Notes: a model not told the origin generated them from the letters alone. A DNA stretch of 64,000 bases from Alphaproteobacteria bacterium (GCA_021774335.1 JAJFJD010000001.1:248001-312000), one strand, 5' to 3'. Shown: positions 1 through 9,719, counted from the stretch's first letter. Numbers and translations are program-made.

Positions 1-51
1 CATTGCAACCTCGCGCAGAGCAAGCAGGCCGTATCCGATGGCGCAGCTTAG
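1..51 (+). CDS. C-terminal end of an upstream CDS (truncated by window start)
   Basis: Frame 1 reads HCNLAQSKQAVSDGAA* and stops at 51, overlapping the moeA start at 38; typical of a tightly packed operon. Confidence 0.35.
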   Translation, partial: HCNLAQSKQAVSDGAA

Positions 52-1306
52 CGACGACTGCTTCGCAACCGGCAAGCCCCTGATGACCACGGCGGAAGCC
101 ATGGCGCAGTTGGACGGCCGGATCGGGCCCGTCGTCGATACCGAGGAGATCGCACTCGACGCGGCGGTCGGCCGCATCCTGGCCGCAGACGTGACCTCGC
201 CCATCGACGTGCCGCAACATGACAATTCGGCGGTGGACGGCTACGCGGTCTTTGCCGACGATCTCGCCCCCGACACGCCATCACAGCTGCCGGTAACCGG
301 ACGCGCGGCGGCGGGGCATCCGCTTGGTCGTCCGGCGCAACGCGGCGAAGCCATCCGAATATTCACCGGCGCACCGATGCCGGATGGTCCCGACACGGTC
401 ATGATGCAGGAAGACTGCGACGAAAAGGACGGCGTCGTCACCATCGCGCCCGGCATCAAACGCGGCGCCAACCGCCGCAACGCCGGCGAAGACGTGACGT
501 CCGGCAGCATCGTTCTTAAGAGCGGCATCAAACTGCGGCCCCAGGACGTCGGCCTCGCTGCTTCGGTCGGCCGGGCGACGGTCACCACCTACAAGCCGTT
601 GCGCGTCGCTGTCTTCTCGACCGGCGACGAAGTGTGCGAACCCGGCAGCCCGTTGCGCGCGGGCGCGATTTACGATTCCAACCGCTTCACCATCAAGTCG
701 GCACTGGCGCAGCTTGGTTGTAGCGTCACCGATCTCGGCATCCTGCCCGACGACGAAGCCGTCATCGCAAAGACAATCGCCGACGCCGCGGCCACGCATG
801 ACGCGCTGGTTTCATCCGGAGGCATGTCGGTCGGCGAGGAAGATCATGTGCGCCGGGTGGTTGAAGACCTGGGCCAATTGCATTTCTGGATGCTGGCGAT
901 CAAGCCTGGCCGCCCGGTGGCATTGGGCCACGTTCCCGCCGCCGGCGGGCCGGTCCCGATCATCGGCCTGCCCGGCAACCCGGTCGCCGTCATGGTCACT
1001 TTCCTGATCATCGCCCGGCCACTGTTGCTGCGGCTGTCGGGCGCGGTCGATGTCAGCCCGCATCACTATCGCGTTCGTGCCGGTTTCGATTACCGCAAAA
1101 AGAAGGACCGACGCGAATTCGTACGCGCCCGGCTCACCAACGGCGCGGACGGCGTCGCGTGCGCCGAGAAACACGGCGGCAGCGGCGCGGGCGTGCTGTC
1201 TTCCCTCGTCGGGGCGGACGGATTGGTCGAATTACCGGAAGACGTGACCCGCTTGGAAAAGGGCGCAATGGTCGACTTCCTGCCGTTTAATGAGGTAAGC
1301 CGATGA
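38..1306 (+). CDS. moeA: Molybdopterin molybdenumtransferase MoeA
   Basis: N-term MAQLSDDCF; motifs DNSAVDGYAV, FSTGDEV, SSGGMSVGEED, KPGRPVALG, GLPGNPVAV; followed by moaD and moaE. Confidence 0.95.
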   Translation: MAQLSDDCFATGKPLMTTAEAMAQLDGRIGPVVDTEEIALDAAVGRILAADVTSPIDVPQHDNSAVDGYAVFADDLAPDTPSQLPVTGRAAAGHPLGRPAQRGEAIRIFTGAPMPDGPDTVMMQEDCDEKDGVVTIAPGIKRGANRRNAGEDVTSGSIVLKSGIKLRPQDVGLAASVGRATVTTYKPLRVAVFSTGDEVCEPGSPLRAGAIYDSNRFTIKSALAQLGCSVTDLGILPDDEAVIAKTIADAAATHDALVSSGGMSVGEEDHVRRVVEDLGQLHFWMLAIKPGRPVALGHVPAAGGPVPIIGLPGNPVAVMVTFLIIARPLLLRLSGAVDVSPHHYRVRAGFDYRKKKDRREFVRARLTNGADGVACAEKHGGSGAGVLSSLVGADGLVELPEDVTRLEKGAMVDFLPFNEVSR

Positions 1307-1554
1307 AGATATTGTATTTCGCCTGGCTGCGGCAGAGCACCGGCATCGGCGAAGAAGACGTGACGGTCCCGGCCGAGGTCACCGACGTCGCCGGCCTTAT
1401 CGACTGGCTGAAAACACGGGGCGACGGCTTCGAGGACGCTCTGCAGGATGTCAGTGCAATCCGCGTTGCGATCAACCAGGAATTCGCCGCGCTCGACGCC
1501 AAGATCGCGCCCAGCGACGAAGTCGCCTTGTTCCCGCCAATGACGGGAGGTTGA
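1303..1554 (+). CDS. moaD: Molybdopterin synthase sulfur carrier subunit MoaD
   Basis: 83 aa ubiquitin-like protein ending in the PPMTGG Gly-Gly tail; overlaps the moeA stop; next to moaE. Confidence 0.93.
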   Translation: MKILYFAWLRQSTGIGEEDVTVPAEVTDVAGLIDWLKTRGDGFEDALQDVSAIRVAINQEFAALDAKIAPSDEVALFPPMTGG

Positions 1555-1555
1555 G

Positions 1556-2035
1556 ATGGCCGTAAAAGTTCAGCAGGAAGACTTCGATCCCGGCGCCGAG
1601 ATGGCCACGTTGACCGACGGCAACCATGCGATCGGCGGGGTTGCCAGTTTCATCGGGCTGGTGCGCGATATGGCGAAGGGCGAACAGATCGGCGCCATGA
1701 CGCTGGAGCACTATCCCGGCATGACCGAGAAGATGCTCGCGGAGATCGAGGCGGAGGCGCATAAGCGCTGGCCGCTCGACGCCAGCCTGATCATCCACCG
1801 CTACGGCCGGCTCGAACCCGGCGACCGGATCGTCCTGGTCGTCACGGCGAGCGCCCATCGGGAAGCCGCCCTTGAGTCCTGTCATTTCCTGATCGACTGG
1901 CTCAAGACCAGGGCGCCCTTCTGGAAATTGGAAGAAACCGAAGACGGCGCCGGCAGTTGGGTCGATGCGCGCGATAGCGACGACGCGGCGGCCGAGCGAT
2001 GGCAACAAAAAGACCCTAGCAAAGCGGCGGAATGA
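1556..2035 (+). CDS. moaE: Molybdopterin synthase catalytic subunit MoaE
   Basis: GAVASFIGLVRD-like block, LEHYPGMTEKML, HRYGRLEPGD, APFWKLE motifs. Confidence 0.95.
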   Translation: MAVKVQQEDFDPGAEMATLTDGNHAIGGVASFIGLVRDMAKGEQIGAMTLEHYPGMTEKMLAEIEAEAHKRWPLDASLIIHRYGRLEPGDRIVLVVTASAHREAALESCHFLIDWLKTRAPFWKLEETEDGAGSWVDARDSDDAAAERWQQKDPSKAAE

Positions 2036-3195
2036 GCATGACCGGTCCACAGCCTCACATTTTCAATTATTTCGATATCGAGCGGGTGATATCGGGCACG
2101 CCCTTCGAGCAGGCCAGCGCCGATGAAGCCAAGCGGTTGGGCGCGCGGCATGTCTATGTCGTCGTCGGCGGCACGCTGAGCCGTGAGACGGATACTGTCG
2201 ACCGGCTGAAGACCGCACTGGGCGACCGGCTGGCCGGCGTGTGCAACCGGATGGGATCGCACTCGCCGATCGACCAGGTCGTCGAAGCCGCGAATGACGC
2301 ACGCGCCAACGAAGCAGACCTGATCCTCAGCGTCGGCGGCGGCTCGGTCACCGACGGCAGCAAACTCATCGTGCTGTGCCTCGCCAACGATGTCAGCGAT
2401 ACGGACACGCTAAAACGCTACACCGCAACAGGGGACCTTGAACCCAAGGCACCGACGGTGCGGCAGATCGCGGTGCCGACAACCCTGTCCGGCGGCGAGT
2501 TCAACATCACCGCCGGCGGCACCGACCCGGTGCGGCATCTGAAGCAGATCTACCGCCACCCGCTGCACGTCCCGCGATCGGTGATCCTCGACCCAGCGCT
2601 GACGGTGCACACGCCGGAATGGCTCTGGCTGTCGACCGGTATCCGCGCGGTCGATCACGTGACCGAGGATCTCTGTTCGATCAACGCCGTCCCCTATGTC
2701 GACGGCACCGCGGCGCACGCCCTGCGCCTCCTGCGGGACGGATTGCATCGTTCGAAAGAAGATCCAACGGATCTAGAAGCGCGCCAGAACTGCCTCACCG
2801 GAACGTGGCTGTCGATGATTGGCTCGATGGCCGGCGTGAAGCGCGGCGCGAGCCATGGCATCGGTCATCAGTTGGGTAGCACGGCGGGCGTGCCGCACGG
2901 CCACACCTCCTGCATCCTGCTGCCGCATGTCCTGACCTACAACAAACCGGTCAACGCGGCGCAGCAGGAAACGGTAAGCATCGCCCTGGACCGCCCCGGC
3001 GTCGACGCGAGCAAGGCCATCGGCGACCTGATCTCGAACCTGGGTCTGCCGCGGCGGTTGCGCGATGTCGGCGTCGAACGGAGTCAGTTCCAGGAAATCG
3101 CCGAAAACGCGATGCACGATCACTTGATTCCGTCGAATCCGCGTAAGATCAACGGCCCAGACGACGTGCTCGAAATTCTTGAAATGGCATGGTAA
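2032..3195 (+). CDS. Iron-containing alcohol dehydrogenase / maleylacetate reductase-like
   Basis: GGGSVTDGSKLI NAD-binding motif, PTTLSGGEFN, GASHGIGHQLG and GVPHGHTSCILLPHVL metal-binding region. Confidence 0.85.
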   Translation: MSMTGPQPHIFNYFDIERVISGTPFEQASADEAKRLGARHVYVVVGGTLSRETDTVDRLKTALGDRLAGVCNRMGSHSPIDQVVEAANDARANEADLILSVGGGSVTDGSKLIVLCLANDVSDTDTLKRYTATGDLEPKAPTVRQIAVPTTLSGGEFNITAGGTDPVRHLKQIYRHPLHVPRSVILDPALTVHTPEWLWLSTGIRAVDHVTEDLCSINAVPYVDGTAAHALRLLRDGLHRSKEDPTDLEARQNCLTGTWLSMIGSMAGVKRGASHGIGHQLGSTAGVPHGHTSCILLPHVLTYNKPVNAAQQETVSIALDRPGVDASKAIGDLISNLGLPRRLRDVGVERSQFQEIAENAMHDHLIPSNPRKINGPDDVLEILEMAW

Positions 3196-3229
3196 TCGGA
3201 TAGCTGCACGCTATAGTGCCGCGCCTGCC

Positions 3230-4126
3230 ATGCGATCACCTTCCTCCATCTCGCCGGTAAAGGGCATCGCCTGCATGATCGTAGGCGGCGCATTCCTGGC
3301 CCTCAACTCCACCGTGGTGAAATTCCTGGTGGACGATTACACGTCGGCGCAGATCATGGTTATCCGCGCCCTGTTCGTGTATTTCGTCGTCGCCGCGTTC
3401 ATCTGGCGGGACGGTGGCATCGCCACGCTGCGGGTGCGTCGCTATGGCGGCCAATTGGCGCGGGCGCTCTGTCTTGCCTCGTCGACCTTCCTGATGATCC
3501 TCAGCGTCGAGCAACTGCCGCTCGGCGATGTCTTCGCGATCAATCATGCATCGCCGTTGATCCTGACCGCGATGGCCGCCTTTTTACTGGGCGAACGCGT
3601 CGGATGGCGGCGATGGTGTGCGGTACTGACCGGATTTCTCGGTGTGCTCATTATGCTGCGCCCGACCGCCGCCGCCTTTCAGGTCGCAGCCCTGTTGCCG
3701 CTGACGGTCGCCGTGCTGAGCGCGACCCGTGATGTCATCACCCGGAAGATCAGCGCCACCGACTCGTCCACCGCGACCTTGGCCGTCACCACGACGGTCA
3801 TCCTCTTCGCCGGGCTTGGCCTATCGATCGTAACCGGCTGGCAGCCACTCGACCCGGCGGATATCTGGATATTCGCGCTCGCCGCGTTGTTCCAAGGGGT
3901 CGCCCATTTCCTGATGATCGAAACCTTCCGCCTCGCGGAAGCCAAGACTGTAGCACCCTTCAAATACTGCACCATCGTCTGGGCGATGGTGATCGGCTAT
4001 CTGTTCTGGAACGATGTGCCGGACGCCTGGATCCTGACCGGCGGATCACTGGTCGTCGCGAGCGGCCTGTATATCCTGCACCGCGAACACAAGCGCCGGG
4101 CAGCCTCACGACAACAGGCAGATTAA
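3230..4126 (+). CDS. DMT superfamily (EamA) transporter
   Basis: Ten-TM-like hydrophobic pattern, repeated EamA halves (FLLGERVGWRRW). Start taken at the internal Met in MRSPSSISPVKG. Confidence 0.85.
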   Translation: MRSPSSISPVKGIACMIVGGAFLALNSTVVKFLVDDYTSAQIMVIRALFVYFVVAAFIWRDGGIATLRVRRYGGQLARALCLASSTFLMILSVEQLPLGDVFAINHASPLILTAMAAFLLGERVGWRRWCAVLTGFLGVLIMLRPTAAAFQVAALLPLTVAVLSATRDVITRKISATDSSTATLAVTTTVILFAGLGLSIVTGWQPLDPADIWIFALAALFQGVAHFLMIETFRLAEAKTVAPFKYCTIVWAMVIGYLFWNDVPDAWILTGGSLVVASGLYILHREHKRRAASRQQAD

Positions 4127-4131
4127 CGAAA

Positions 4132-4161
4132 AAGGGCGCCCGCTCATGGCGCGACGCCCTT
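4132..4161. terminator. Putative convergent terminator hairpin
   Basis: AAGGGCG (4132-4138) / CGCCCTT (4155-4161) perfect inverted repeat between convergent CDSs; A-run upstream, T-rich downstream. Confidence 0.5.
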
Positions 4162-4186
4162 CTTGAACTTCTCCAGGACATTCGGA

Positions 4187-5119
4187 TTAAGCAGCGTAGG
4201 CTTTCGGCGCGTCGAGGGTCCGCGGCACGTCGCGGCGCACTTCCTCGTCGTAATCCCCCAGCAGGGTCCGAGTGATCTCGCCTGGCGTAAATTGATGCTC
4301 GCCGATCTCGCACACCGGTGTGACCTCCACGGCGGTACCGCACAGGAAGACCTCGGACGCATCGTTCAACTCTTCAGGTTTGATATGCCGTTCGGTCACG
4401 TCATACCCCCGCATCTTGGCGAGCTGAATCACCGTCCGCCGCGTGATGCCGTCGAGGAAGCAATCCGGAAGCGGCGTATGGATCTTGCCGTCGATGACCA
4501 GGAAGATATTCGCGCCGGTCGCTTCCGCGATGTAGCCACGATAGTCGAGCATGAGGGCATCGTTGAACCCGTCGCGTTCCGCCTTATGCTTCGACAGGGT
4601 GCAGATCATGTACAGACCGGCGGCCTTGGTCTTACAGGGAATCGTCGCCGGATCGGGCCGTTTCCAGTCGGCCCATTGCATGCGGATGCCTTCCATGCGG
4701 GCTTCCGGCGTGAAATACGCGCCCCAAGGCCATGCGGCGATCGAAAAATGTATTTTGGCATTCTGCGCCGAAACGCCCATCATTTCCGAGCCGCGCCAGG
4801 CGATCGGCCGGATATAGGCTTCGCTCAACCCTTGCGACTTGAGGACCTCGTTGCAGGCGTCGTCGATCTGCTCCACCGTGTACGGAATCTCAAAATCCAT
4901 CGACCGGGCGCCCTCGACCAGACGTTCCGTATGTTCCGTCAGCTTGAAAATACGGCCATTATAGGCCCGCTCGCCCTCGAACACGCAGGAAGCGTAATGA
5001 AGACCATGGCTGAGAACATGCAGGTTGGCGTCTTTCCACGGCACCAACGCGCCATCAAACCAGATATGGCCCTCGCGGTCATCGAACGGAAGTTCATCCA
5101 TCGGTTTTTCTCCGGTCAC
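4187..5119 (-). CDS. ilvE: Branched-chain amino acid aminotransferase
   Basis: HGLHYASCVFEGERAYNGRIFKLTEHTERL, YIRPIAWRG, EATGANIFLVIDGKIHTP, CGTAVEVTPV motifs of class IV PLP aminotransferases. Confidence 0.92.
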   Translation of the reverse strand: MTGEKPMDELPFDDREGHIWFDGALVPWKDANLHVLSHGLHYASCVFEGERAYNGRIFKLTEHTERLVEGARSMDFEIPYTVEQIDDACNEVLKSQGLSEAYIRPIAWRGSEMMGVSAQNAKIHFSIAAWPWGAYFTPEARMEGIRMQWADWKRPDPATIPCKTKAAGLYMICTLSKHKAERDGFNDALMLDYRGYIAEATGANIFLVIDGKIHTPLPDCFLDGITRRTVIQLAKMRGYDVTERHIKPEELNDASEVFLCGTAVEVTPVCEIGEHQFTPGEITRTLLGDYDEEVRRDVPRTLDAPKAYAA

Positions 5120-5223
5120 CCTGTGAAAGTTCGCTGTGACGGTCTATTAATCTTACCAACATCCCACAGAATACGTCACATTCTGTCGAAGATAGGACGC
5201 GCTGTGTATCATTCGAATCAATT

Positions 5224-5244
5224 TATGTCAACATGACTGACATA
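5224..5244. promoter_or_regulatory. Candidate MarR-type operator over the marR start codon
   Basis: Perfect inverted repeat TATGTCA-N7-TGACATA overlapping the start codon at 5233. Confidence 0.45.
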
Positions 5245-5754
5245 TATCCTCCGATTCCTTCCCCGCCGCAGGAGGGCGATCCGCTGTTCCTGCGCGACGA
5301 GGAACTGCGCCAAGGCATAGAAATGCTGTTCTACGCCTACCGCGACTTCACGGCGGAGCCCGACGCAATCCTGGCCGACTACGGGTTCGGGCGCGCCCAT
5401 CACCGGGTGATCTACTTCGTCGGACGCTATCCGGGCATGTCCGTCTCCGATCTGCTGAGCATCCTGCAGATCACGAAACAAAGCCTCAGCCGCGTGCTGG
5501 GACAGCTCGTCCGGGAAGAATTCATCGTCCAGACCCAAGGCACGCAGGACCGGCGTCAGCGCCTACTGGAACTCACCGAGAAAGGCCGTGACCTCGAACG
5601 GAAATTAACCGAGAACCAACGGGCGCGCTTCGCAAAGGCCTATCGCGACGCCGGCGCGGAGGCCGTCGAAGGGTTCCGCAAGGTCATGTTGGGCATGATG
5701 ACGAGCGACGAAGACCGGGCCCGGTTCGAACGCGATTGGATGCCCCGCCGCTGA
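5233..5754 (+). CDS. MarR family transcriptional regulator
   Basis: Winged-helix pattern ...GMSVSDLLSILQITKQSLSRVLGQLVREEFIVQTQGTQDRRQRLLELTEKG. Confidence 0.9.
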   Translation: MTDIYPPIPSPPQEGDPLFLRDEELRQGIEMLFYAYRDFTAEPDAILADYGFGRAHHRVIYFVGRYPGMSVSDLLSILQITKQSLSRVLGQLVREEFIVQTQGTQDRRQRLLELTEKGRDLERKLTENQRARFAKAYRDAGAEAVEGFRKVMLGMMTSDEDRARFERDWMPRR

Positions 5755-5799
5755 CGAAATCGCCCCCTTGTGCCGCTGTTGGGGCGGCGGAAGGCAGTG

Positions 5800-5805
5800 T
5801 ATAAT
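5800..5805 (+). promoter_or_regulatory. Candidate -10 element (TATAAT) of the two-component operon
   Basis: Exact TATAAT hexamer with TG upstream, 7 nt before the ATG at 5813; -35 weak. Confidence 0.4.
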
Positions 5806-5812
5806 CGCCCCA

Positions 5813-6511
5813 ATGCACCCGGAAACGCCGCACATCCTCGTTGTGGACGACGATACCCGCCTGCGGGGGCTTCTTCGTAAGTTCCTGATGGACAATGGGT
5901 TTCGTGTTTCCGTCGCGGCCGATGCCAAGGACGCGCGGCATCAACTCACATCCCTCGAATTCGACCTGATCGTGCTGGACCGGATGATGCCGGGAGAAGA
6001 CGGCCTCACCCTCGCGCATGCGCTCAAGGCCAGCCATCGCATGCCGATCCTCATGCTCACGGCGATGGCCGAGGTGGAACACCGCATTGATGGTTTGGAG
6101 GCTGGCGTCGACGACTATTTGCCGAAGCCTTTCGAACCGCGCGAACTGCTGCTTCGGATCAAGAATATTCTGCAACACACCCCCGTCGCACCGGCGGCGC
6201 CAGAGACGGAGGTGAAATCAGTGCAACTCGGCGATATCCGGTTCGACGCCGAGCGCGAGCTGCTGATCGGCATCGACGAGACCATCAGCCTCACGTCGAC
6301 CGAGGCGAGCCTGCTGCGGGTCCTTGCCGAACAGGCCGGCCGGGTCATGAGCCGCCAATCCCTGTCGCAGCTTTGTGATATCAACGGCGGCGAGCGGACG
6401 ATCGATGTGCAAGTCACGCGGCTTCGGCGGAAGATCGAACCCGACCCCCGCACCCCACGTTATCTTCAGACAATCAGAGGGCAAGGCTATGTCCTGCGCC
6501 CGGACGAATAG
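5813..6511 (+). CDS. OmpR-family response regulator
   Basis: Receiver domain HILVVDDDTRLRGLL...LIVLDRMMPGEDGL plus C-terminal winged helix (TIDVQVTRLRRKIEPDP...IRGQGYVLRPD). Confidence 0.93.
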   Translation: MHPETPHILVVDDDTRLRGLLRKFLMDNGFRVSVAADAKDARHQLTSLEFDLIVLDRMMPGEDGLTLAHALKASHRMPILMLTAMAEVEHRIDGLEAGVDDYLPKPFEPRELLLRIKNILQHTPVAPAAPETEVKSVQLGDIRFDAERELLIGIDETISLTSTEASLLRVLAEQAGRVMSRQSLSQLCDINGGERTIDVQVTRLRRKIEPDPRTPRYLQTIRGQGYVLRPDE

Positions 6512-6517
6512 CGGCCG

Positions 6518-7840
6518 ATGGATCCCTTTGCGCTGATTAAGCGGTTCCTGCCGAAGACGCTTTTCGGCCGAGCGCTGATGATTCTGGTGACGCCGCTGAT
6601 TATTCTGCAGATCGTCGCGGGGACCATTTTCATCGACCGGCACTGGGAAACCGTCACCCGACGGCTGACCGCGGCAATCGCCGGCGAGATCGCCCTCACG
6701 ATCGACGAAATGGTCCGCGATCCCAGTCCACAAGGACAAGCCCGCGCCTTTGCGAACGCGCATCAGCATTTCCAACTCCGCATGACATTCACGCCGGGCG
6801 TAAACCTGCCGGACACTGATCAGGAATACGGCGGAATTCTCGACGCAAAACTTGCGATCGACATGCGGGAGCGCGTCCAACGTCCCTTCCTCATCGATTC
6901 GACGGTGTTCAAGGAACGCGTGATCATCGACGTTCAAATGCCGGGCGGCGTGTTGTCGGTGATCGTGCCAGGCCGTCGCGTGTTCAGCACGACGACCTAT
7001 ATCTTCATGTTCTGGATGGTCGGCACCTCGCTCATCCTGCTCGCGGTCGCCATCGTCTTTCTGCGCAATCAGATCAAGCCGATCCGGCGCCTTGCCGATG
7101 CCGTGGACCGATTCGGCAAGGGCCGTGGACTGGATGACAGGTTCCAGGTGTCCGGGGCGTCCGAGGTGCGGCAGGCCGGCGCGGCCTTCAACCTGATGCG
7201 GTCGCGCATCAGTCGCCAGATCCGGCAGCGCACCGATATGTTGTCCGGCGTCAGCCACGACCTGCGCACGCCGCTGACCCGTATGAAGCTGCAATTGGCG
7301 ATGCTCGACGACAGCGCCGACACCGAGGAATTAAAAGCCGACGTCGCCGAGATGGAGAAAATGATCAACGGCTATCTCACCTTTGCGAAAGGGGAAGGCG
7401 ACGAACCGGCGGTCGAGACTGATCTTGGCGCTTTGATCGAAACCGCGGTATCGAGTTGGCAGCGCAATGGGACCAAAGTCGATTGCCACGTCGAAGGCAA
7501 TCTGGAACTGGCCGTGAAGAAGGACGCGCTCCGCCGATGCCTCGACAATCTCGTTTCCAATGCCGAGCGATATGGCGGACAGGTATGGGTACGCGCCGGA
7601 AAACGCAATGACGCGGTCGAAATCATCATCGACGACGACGGGCCCGGCATTCCCGAAGACCAACGGCAGGATGTGTTCCGCCCCTTCCACCGGCTCGACC
7701 AGTCGCGAAATCCGGAGACCGGCGGTACCGGTCTAGGCCTGGCCATCGCGCGCGACATAGCCCGGAGTCATGGCGGCGACATCGCGCTGGAGGACTCGCC
7801 GCATGGCGGCCTACGCGCCCTCGTGCATCTGCCAATCTAG
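6518..7840 (+). CDS. EnvZ-like sensor histidine kinase
   Basis: Two TM segments, HAMP, H-box GVSHDLRTPLTRMKLQL, N-box DNLVSNAERYG, G-boxes DDGPGIP and GTGLGLAIARDIARSHGG. Confidence 0.93.
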   Translation: MDPFALIKRFLPKTLFGRALMILVTPLIILQIVAGTIFIDRHWETVTRRLTAAIAGEIALTIDEMVRDPSPQGQARAFANAHQHFQLRMTFTPGVNLPDTDQEYGGILDAKLAIDMRERVQRPFLIDSTVFKERVIIDVQMPGGVLSVIVPGRRVFSTTTYIFMFWMVGTSLILLAVAIVFLRNQIKPIRRLADAVDRFGKGRGLDDRFQVSGASEVRQAGAAFNLMRSRISRQIRQRTDMLSGVSHDLRTPLTRMKLQLAMLDDSADTEELKADVAEMEKMINGYLTFAKGEGDEPAVETDLGALIETAVSSWQRNGTKVDCHVEGNLELAVKKDALRRCLDNLVSNAERYGGQVWVRAGKRNDAVEIIIDDDGPGIPEDQRQDVFRPFHRLDQSRNPETGGTGLGLAIARDIARSHGGDIALEDSPHGGLRALVHLPI

Positions 7841-7853
7841 CGGAAACAACGAA

Positions 7854-8189
7854 TTAGAAAAGCCGGCCGCCATTCGGCACGGGATGATCGACCGAAAGCA
7901 AGACGACCGCGCCCTCCGCGTCGGGAAAGCCGAGGACGAGAATTTCCGACATGAACTTCCCGATCTGCTTCGGCGGGAAATTGACGACGGCGGCAACCTG
8001 ACGCCCGATGAGTTTTTCAGGCTCGAAGTATTTGGTGATCTGCGCAGAGGTCTTCTTCTCACCAATCGCATCGCCGAAATCGACCCATAGCTTGATGGCC
8101 GGCTTGCGGACCTCGGGAAAGGGTTCGGCGCGCGTCACGGTCCCGACACGCACATCGACCTTCAGAAAATCATCGAAGCTTATCGTCAT
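7854..8189 (-). CDS. csaA: tRNA-binding (OB-fold) protein CsaA
   Basis: DFLKVDVRVGTV...AIKLWVDFG...KKTSAQIT...GRQVAAVVNFPPKQIGKFMSEILVLGF. Confidence 0.9.
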   Translation of the reverse strand: MTISFDDFLKVDVRVGTVTRAEPFPEVRKPAIKLWVDFGDAIGEKKTSAQITKYFEPEKLIGRQVAAVVNFPPKQIGKFMSEILVLGFPDAEGAVVLLSVDHPVPNGGRLF

Positions 8190-8213
8190 TATTTCTCACC
8201 AAATTATGAGTCT

Positions 8214-8849
8214 TTAGAAACCGCCAGGTTCGGTGGACGGCGCAGGGCGCGGCGACAGCATTTGGGCCAGCGGTTCCACGCGTCGCAAATTGCGATCCAA
8301 CGCCGCCATCGTGCGGGCATTGTCCGGGCTGTCGTCGGCGACCCAGACCGCGAGAGTCGCCAGCCAAACCCCGGCCAAGCCTTTGCACCGCAGCGGACCG
8401 GCGGGCAGCCCGGTAGCAACGCCCGCTTCCTCCAAAATGCCCCCGACATGACGCAACAAGGCCGGGACAGCCGGAAGCACAGAGAATGGAGCACGCTGCA
8501 GGTCACGCAGAATGGCCGCCACGGCAAGACGGTGATCGGCCAGGATGTCGAGACGCTCCATCAGCAGCTCAAACAACCGGTCCCGAATCGTATCTTCATC
8601 TTCGAATGCCGCTGGCATTTCCCGCGCCCTCGTCTCGACCCATCCGGCCATGCCTGTCAGCAAAGACGCTTTGCAGGGAAAAATCCGGCGCATCTCGTCT
8701 AGTGGGATCTCGGCTTTTTCGGCCACGTCAGGCAGGGGCAACGCCGCCCATCCCCGTTCGGGAATGAGGTCCAACGCCGCTGTCACGATACGGGAGGTGG
8801 TCTCCGTCGGCTCCGTCATGCCGGGATTGTAGCCGTCACCGTCAATCAA
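8214..8849 (-). CDS. TetR/AcrR-like regulator (HTH N-terminus)
   Basis: N-term SRIVTAALDLIPERGWAALPLPDVAEKAEIPLDEMRRIFPCKASLL resembles a TetR HTH; helical C-terminus. A COQ9-related fold cannot be excluded by eye. Confidence 0.6.
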   Translation of the reverse strand: MIDGDGYNPGMTEPTETTSRIVTAALDLIPERGWAALPLPDVAEKAEIPLDEMRRIFPCKASLLTGMAGWVETRAREMPAAFEDEDTIRDRLFELLMERLDILADHRLAVAAILRDLQRAPFSVLPAVPALLRHVGGILEEAGVATGLPAGPLRCKGLAGVWLATLAVWVADDSPDNARTMAALDRNLRRVEPLAQMLSPRPAPSTEPGGF

Positions 8850-8882
8850 CGGGAGCCCTTATTCCGCGGTCCCTCGGGACGG

Positions 8883-9704
8883 CTAGCTCGCCAACTCACG
8901 GCTGCGCTCGGTCGCCGCATCGATCGCCTTGGCCATCAAGGCCTTCAAGCCGGGATCGGCCATCAGGACCTGAAGTGCGGCAAAGGTCGTGCCGCCGGGG
9001 CTGGTGACATTCTCCCGCAAGGTGGACGGCGTTTCCGGTCCTTGCAGCGCGAGTTGTCCCGCCCCCGCCACCGTAACGAGCGCCAAACGGTCGGCCATGT
9101 CTTGCGGCAACCCCGCCGCCGCACCAGCGGCCGCCATCGCCTCGATCATAAGAAATACATAGGCCGGTCCGCTGCCGGACAGCGCGGTCACCGGATCCAT
9201 CAGCGCTTCGTCCGTCACGCTTATGCATTCGCCGATGGCCGACAAAAGCGCTTCCGCGAGCGCGGCCTGATCCTTGGTCGCCCGCGCATTCGGACAAGCG
9301 ACCGTAATGCCCTGCCCGATCGCCGCCGGTGTGTTCGGCATGGCGCGCACGATCGCAGCACTCGCACCGAGGTGATTTTCGAACACCCCGATGGTGGTGC
9401 CCGCCGCAATGGACACGAACAAGGTTCCCGGCGCGGCAAACCGCTTGTAGCGCGGGGCCACCTCGTCCATCTGCTGCGGCTTCACGGCGAAGACGACGAC
9501 TTCGGGATCAAGATCATCCGGCAGCGCTTCGTCCGAGGACACGGCCTGCGCCCCGGCCGGATCGATCGTGTCCGGCAATCCATACGGCTCGACGACATAA
9601 ACGCCCGCCGCCGCCATGCCGCTCGACTGCCAGCCCGAAAGCATGGCAGAGCCCATCTTGCCGCATCCCACGAGCAGGAGCGGCCGTTCCAACTTTGCAG
9701 TCAT
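8883..9704 (-). CDS. proC: Pyrroline-5-carboxylate reductase
   Basis: LLVGCGKMGSAMLSGW, RAMPNTPAAIGQG, DPVTALSGSGPAYVF, RENVTSPGGTTFAALQVL. Confidence 0.95.
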   Translation of the reverse strand: MTAKLERPLLLVGCGKMGSAMLSGWQSSGMAAAGVYVVEPYGLPDTIDPAGAQAVSSDEALPDDLDPEVVVFAVKPQQMDEVAPRYKRFAAPGTLFVSIAAGTTIGVFENHLGASAAIVRAMPNTPAAIGQGITVACPNARATKDQAALAEALLSAIGECISVTDEALMDPVTALSGSGPAYVFLMIEAMAAAGAAAGLPQDMADRLALVTVAGAGQLALQGPETPSTLRENVTSPGGTTFAALQVLMADPGLKALMAKAIDAATERSRELAS

Positions 9705-9719
9705 GAATTTGTCTCCCGG

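Noticed and set aside
4163-5236. 357-aa plus-strand ORF opposite ilvE
   Set aside because: Antisense to ilvE, which has a full set of family motifs.
6218-7294. 358-aa minus-strand ORF
   Set aside because: Antisense to the response regulator/histidine kinase, no recognisable motif.
8214-8849. COQ9 ubiquinone biosynthesis protein
   Set aside because: N-terminus has a TetR/COQ9-like fold pattern but I could not find COQ9 C-terminal signatures; left as TetR-like.
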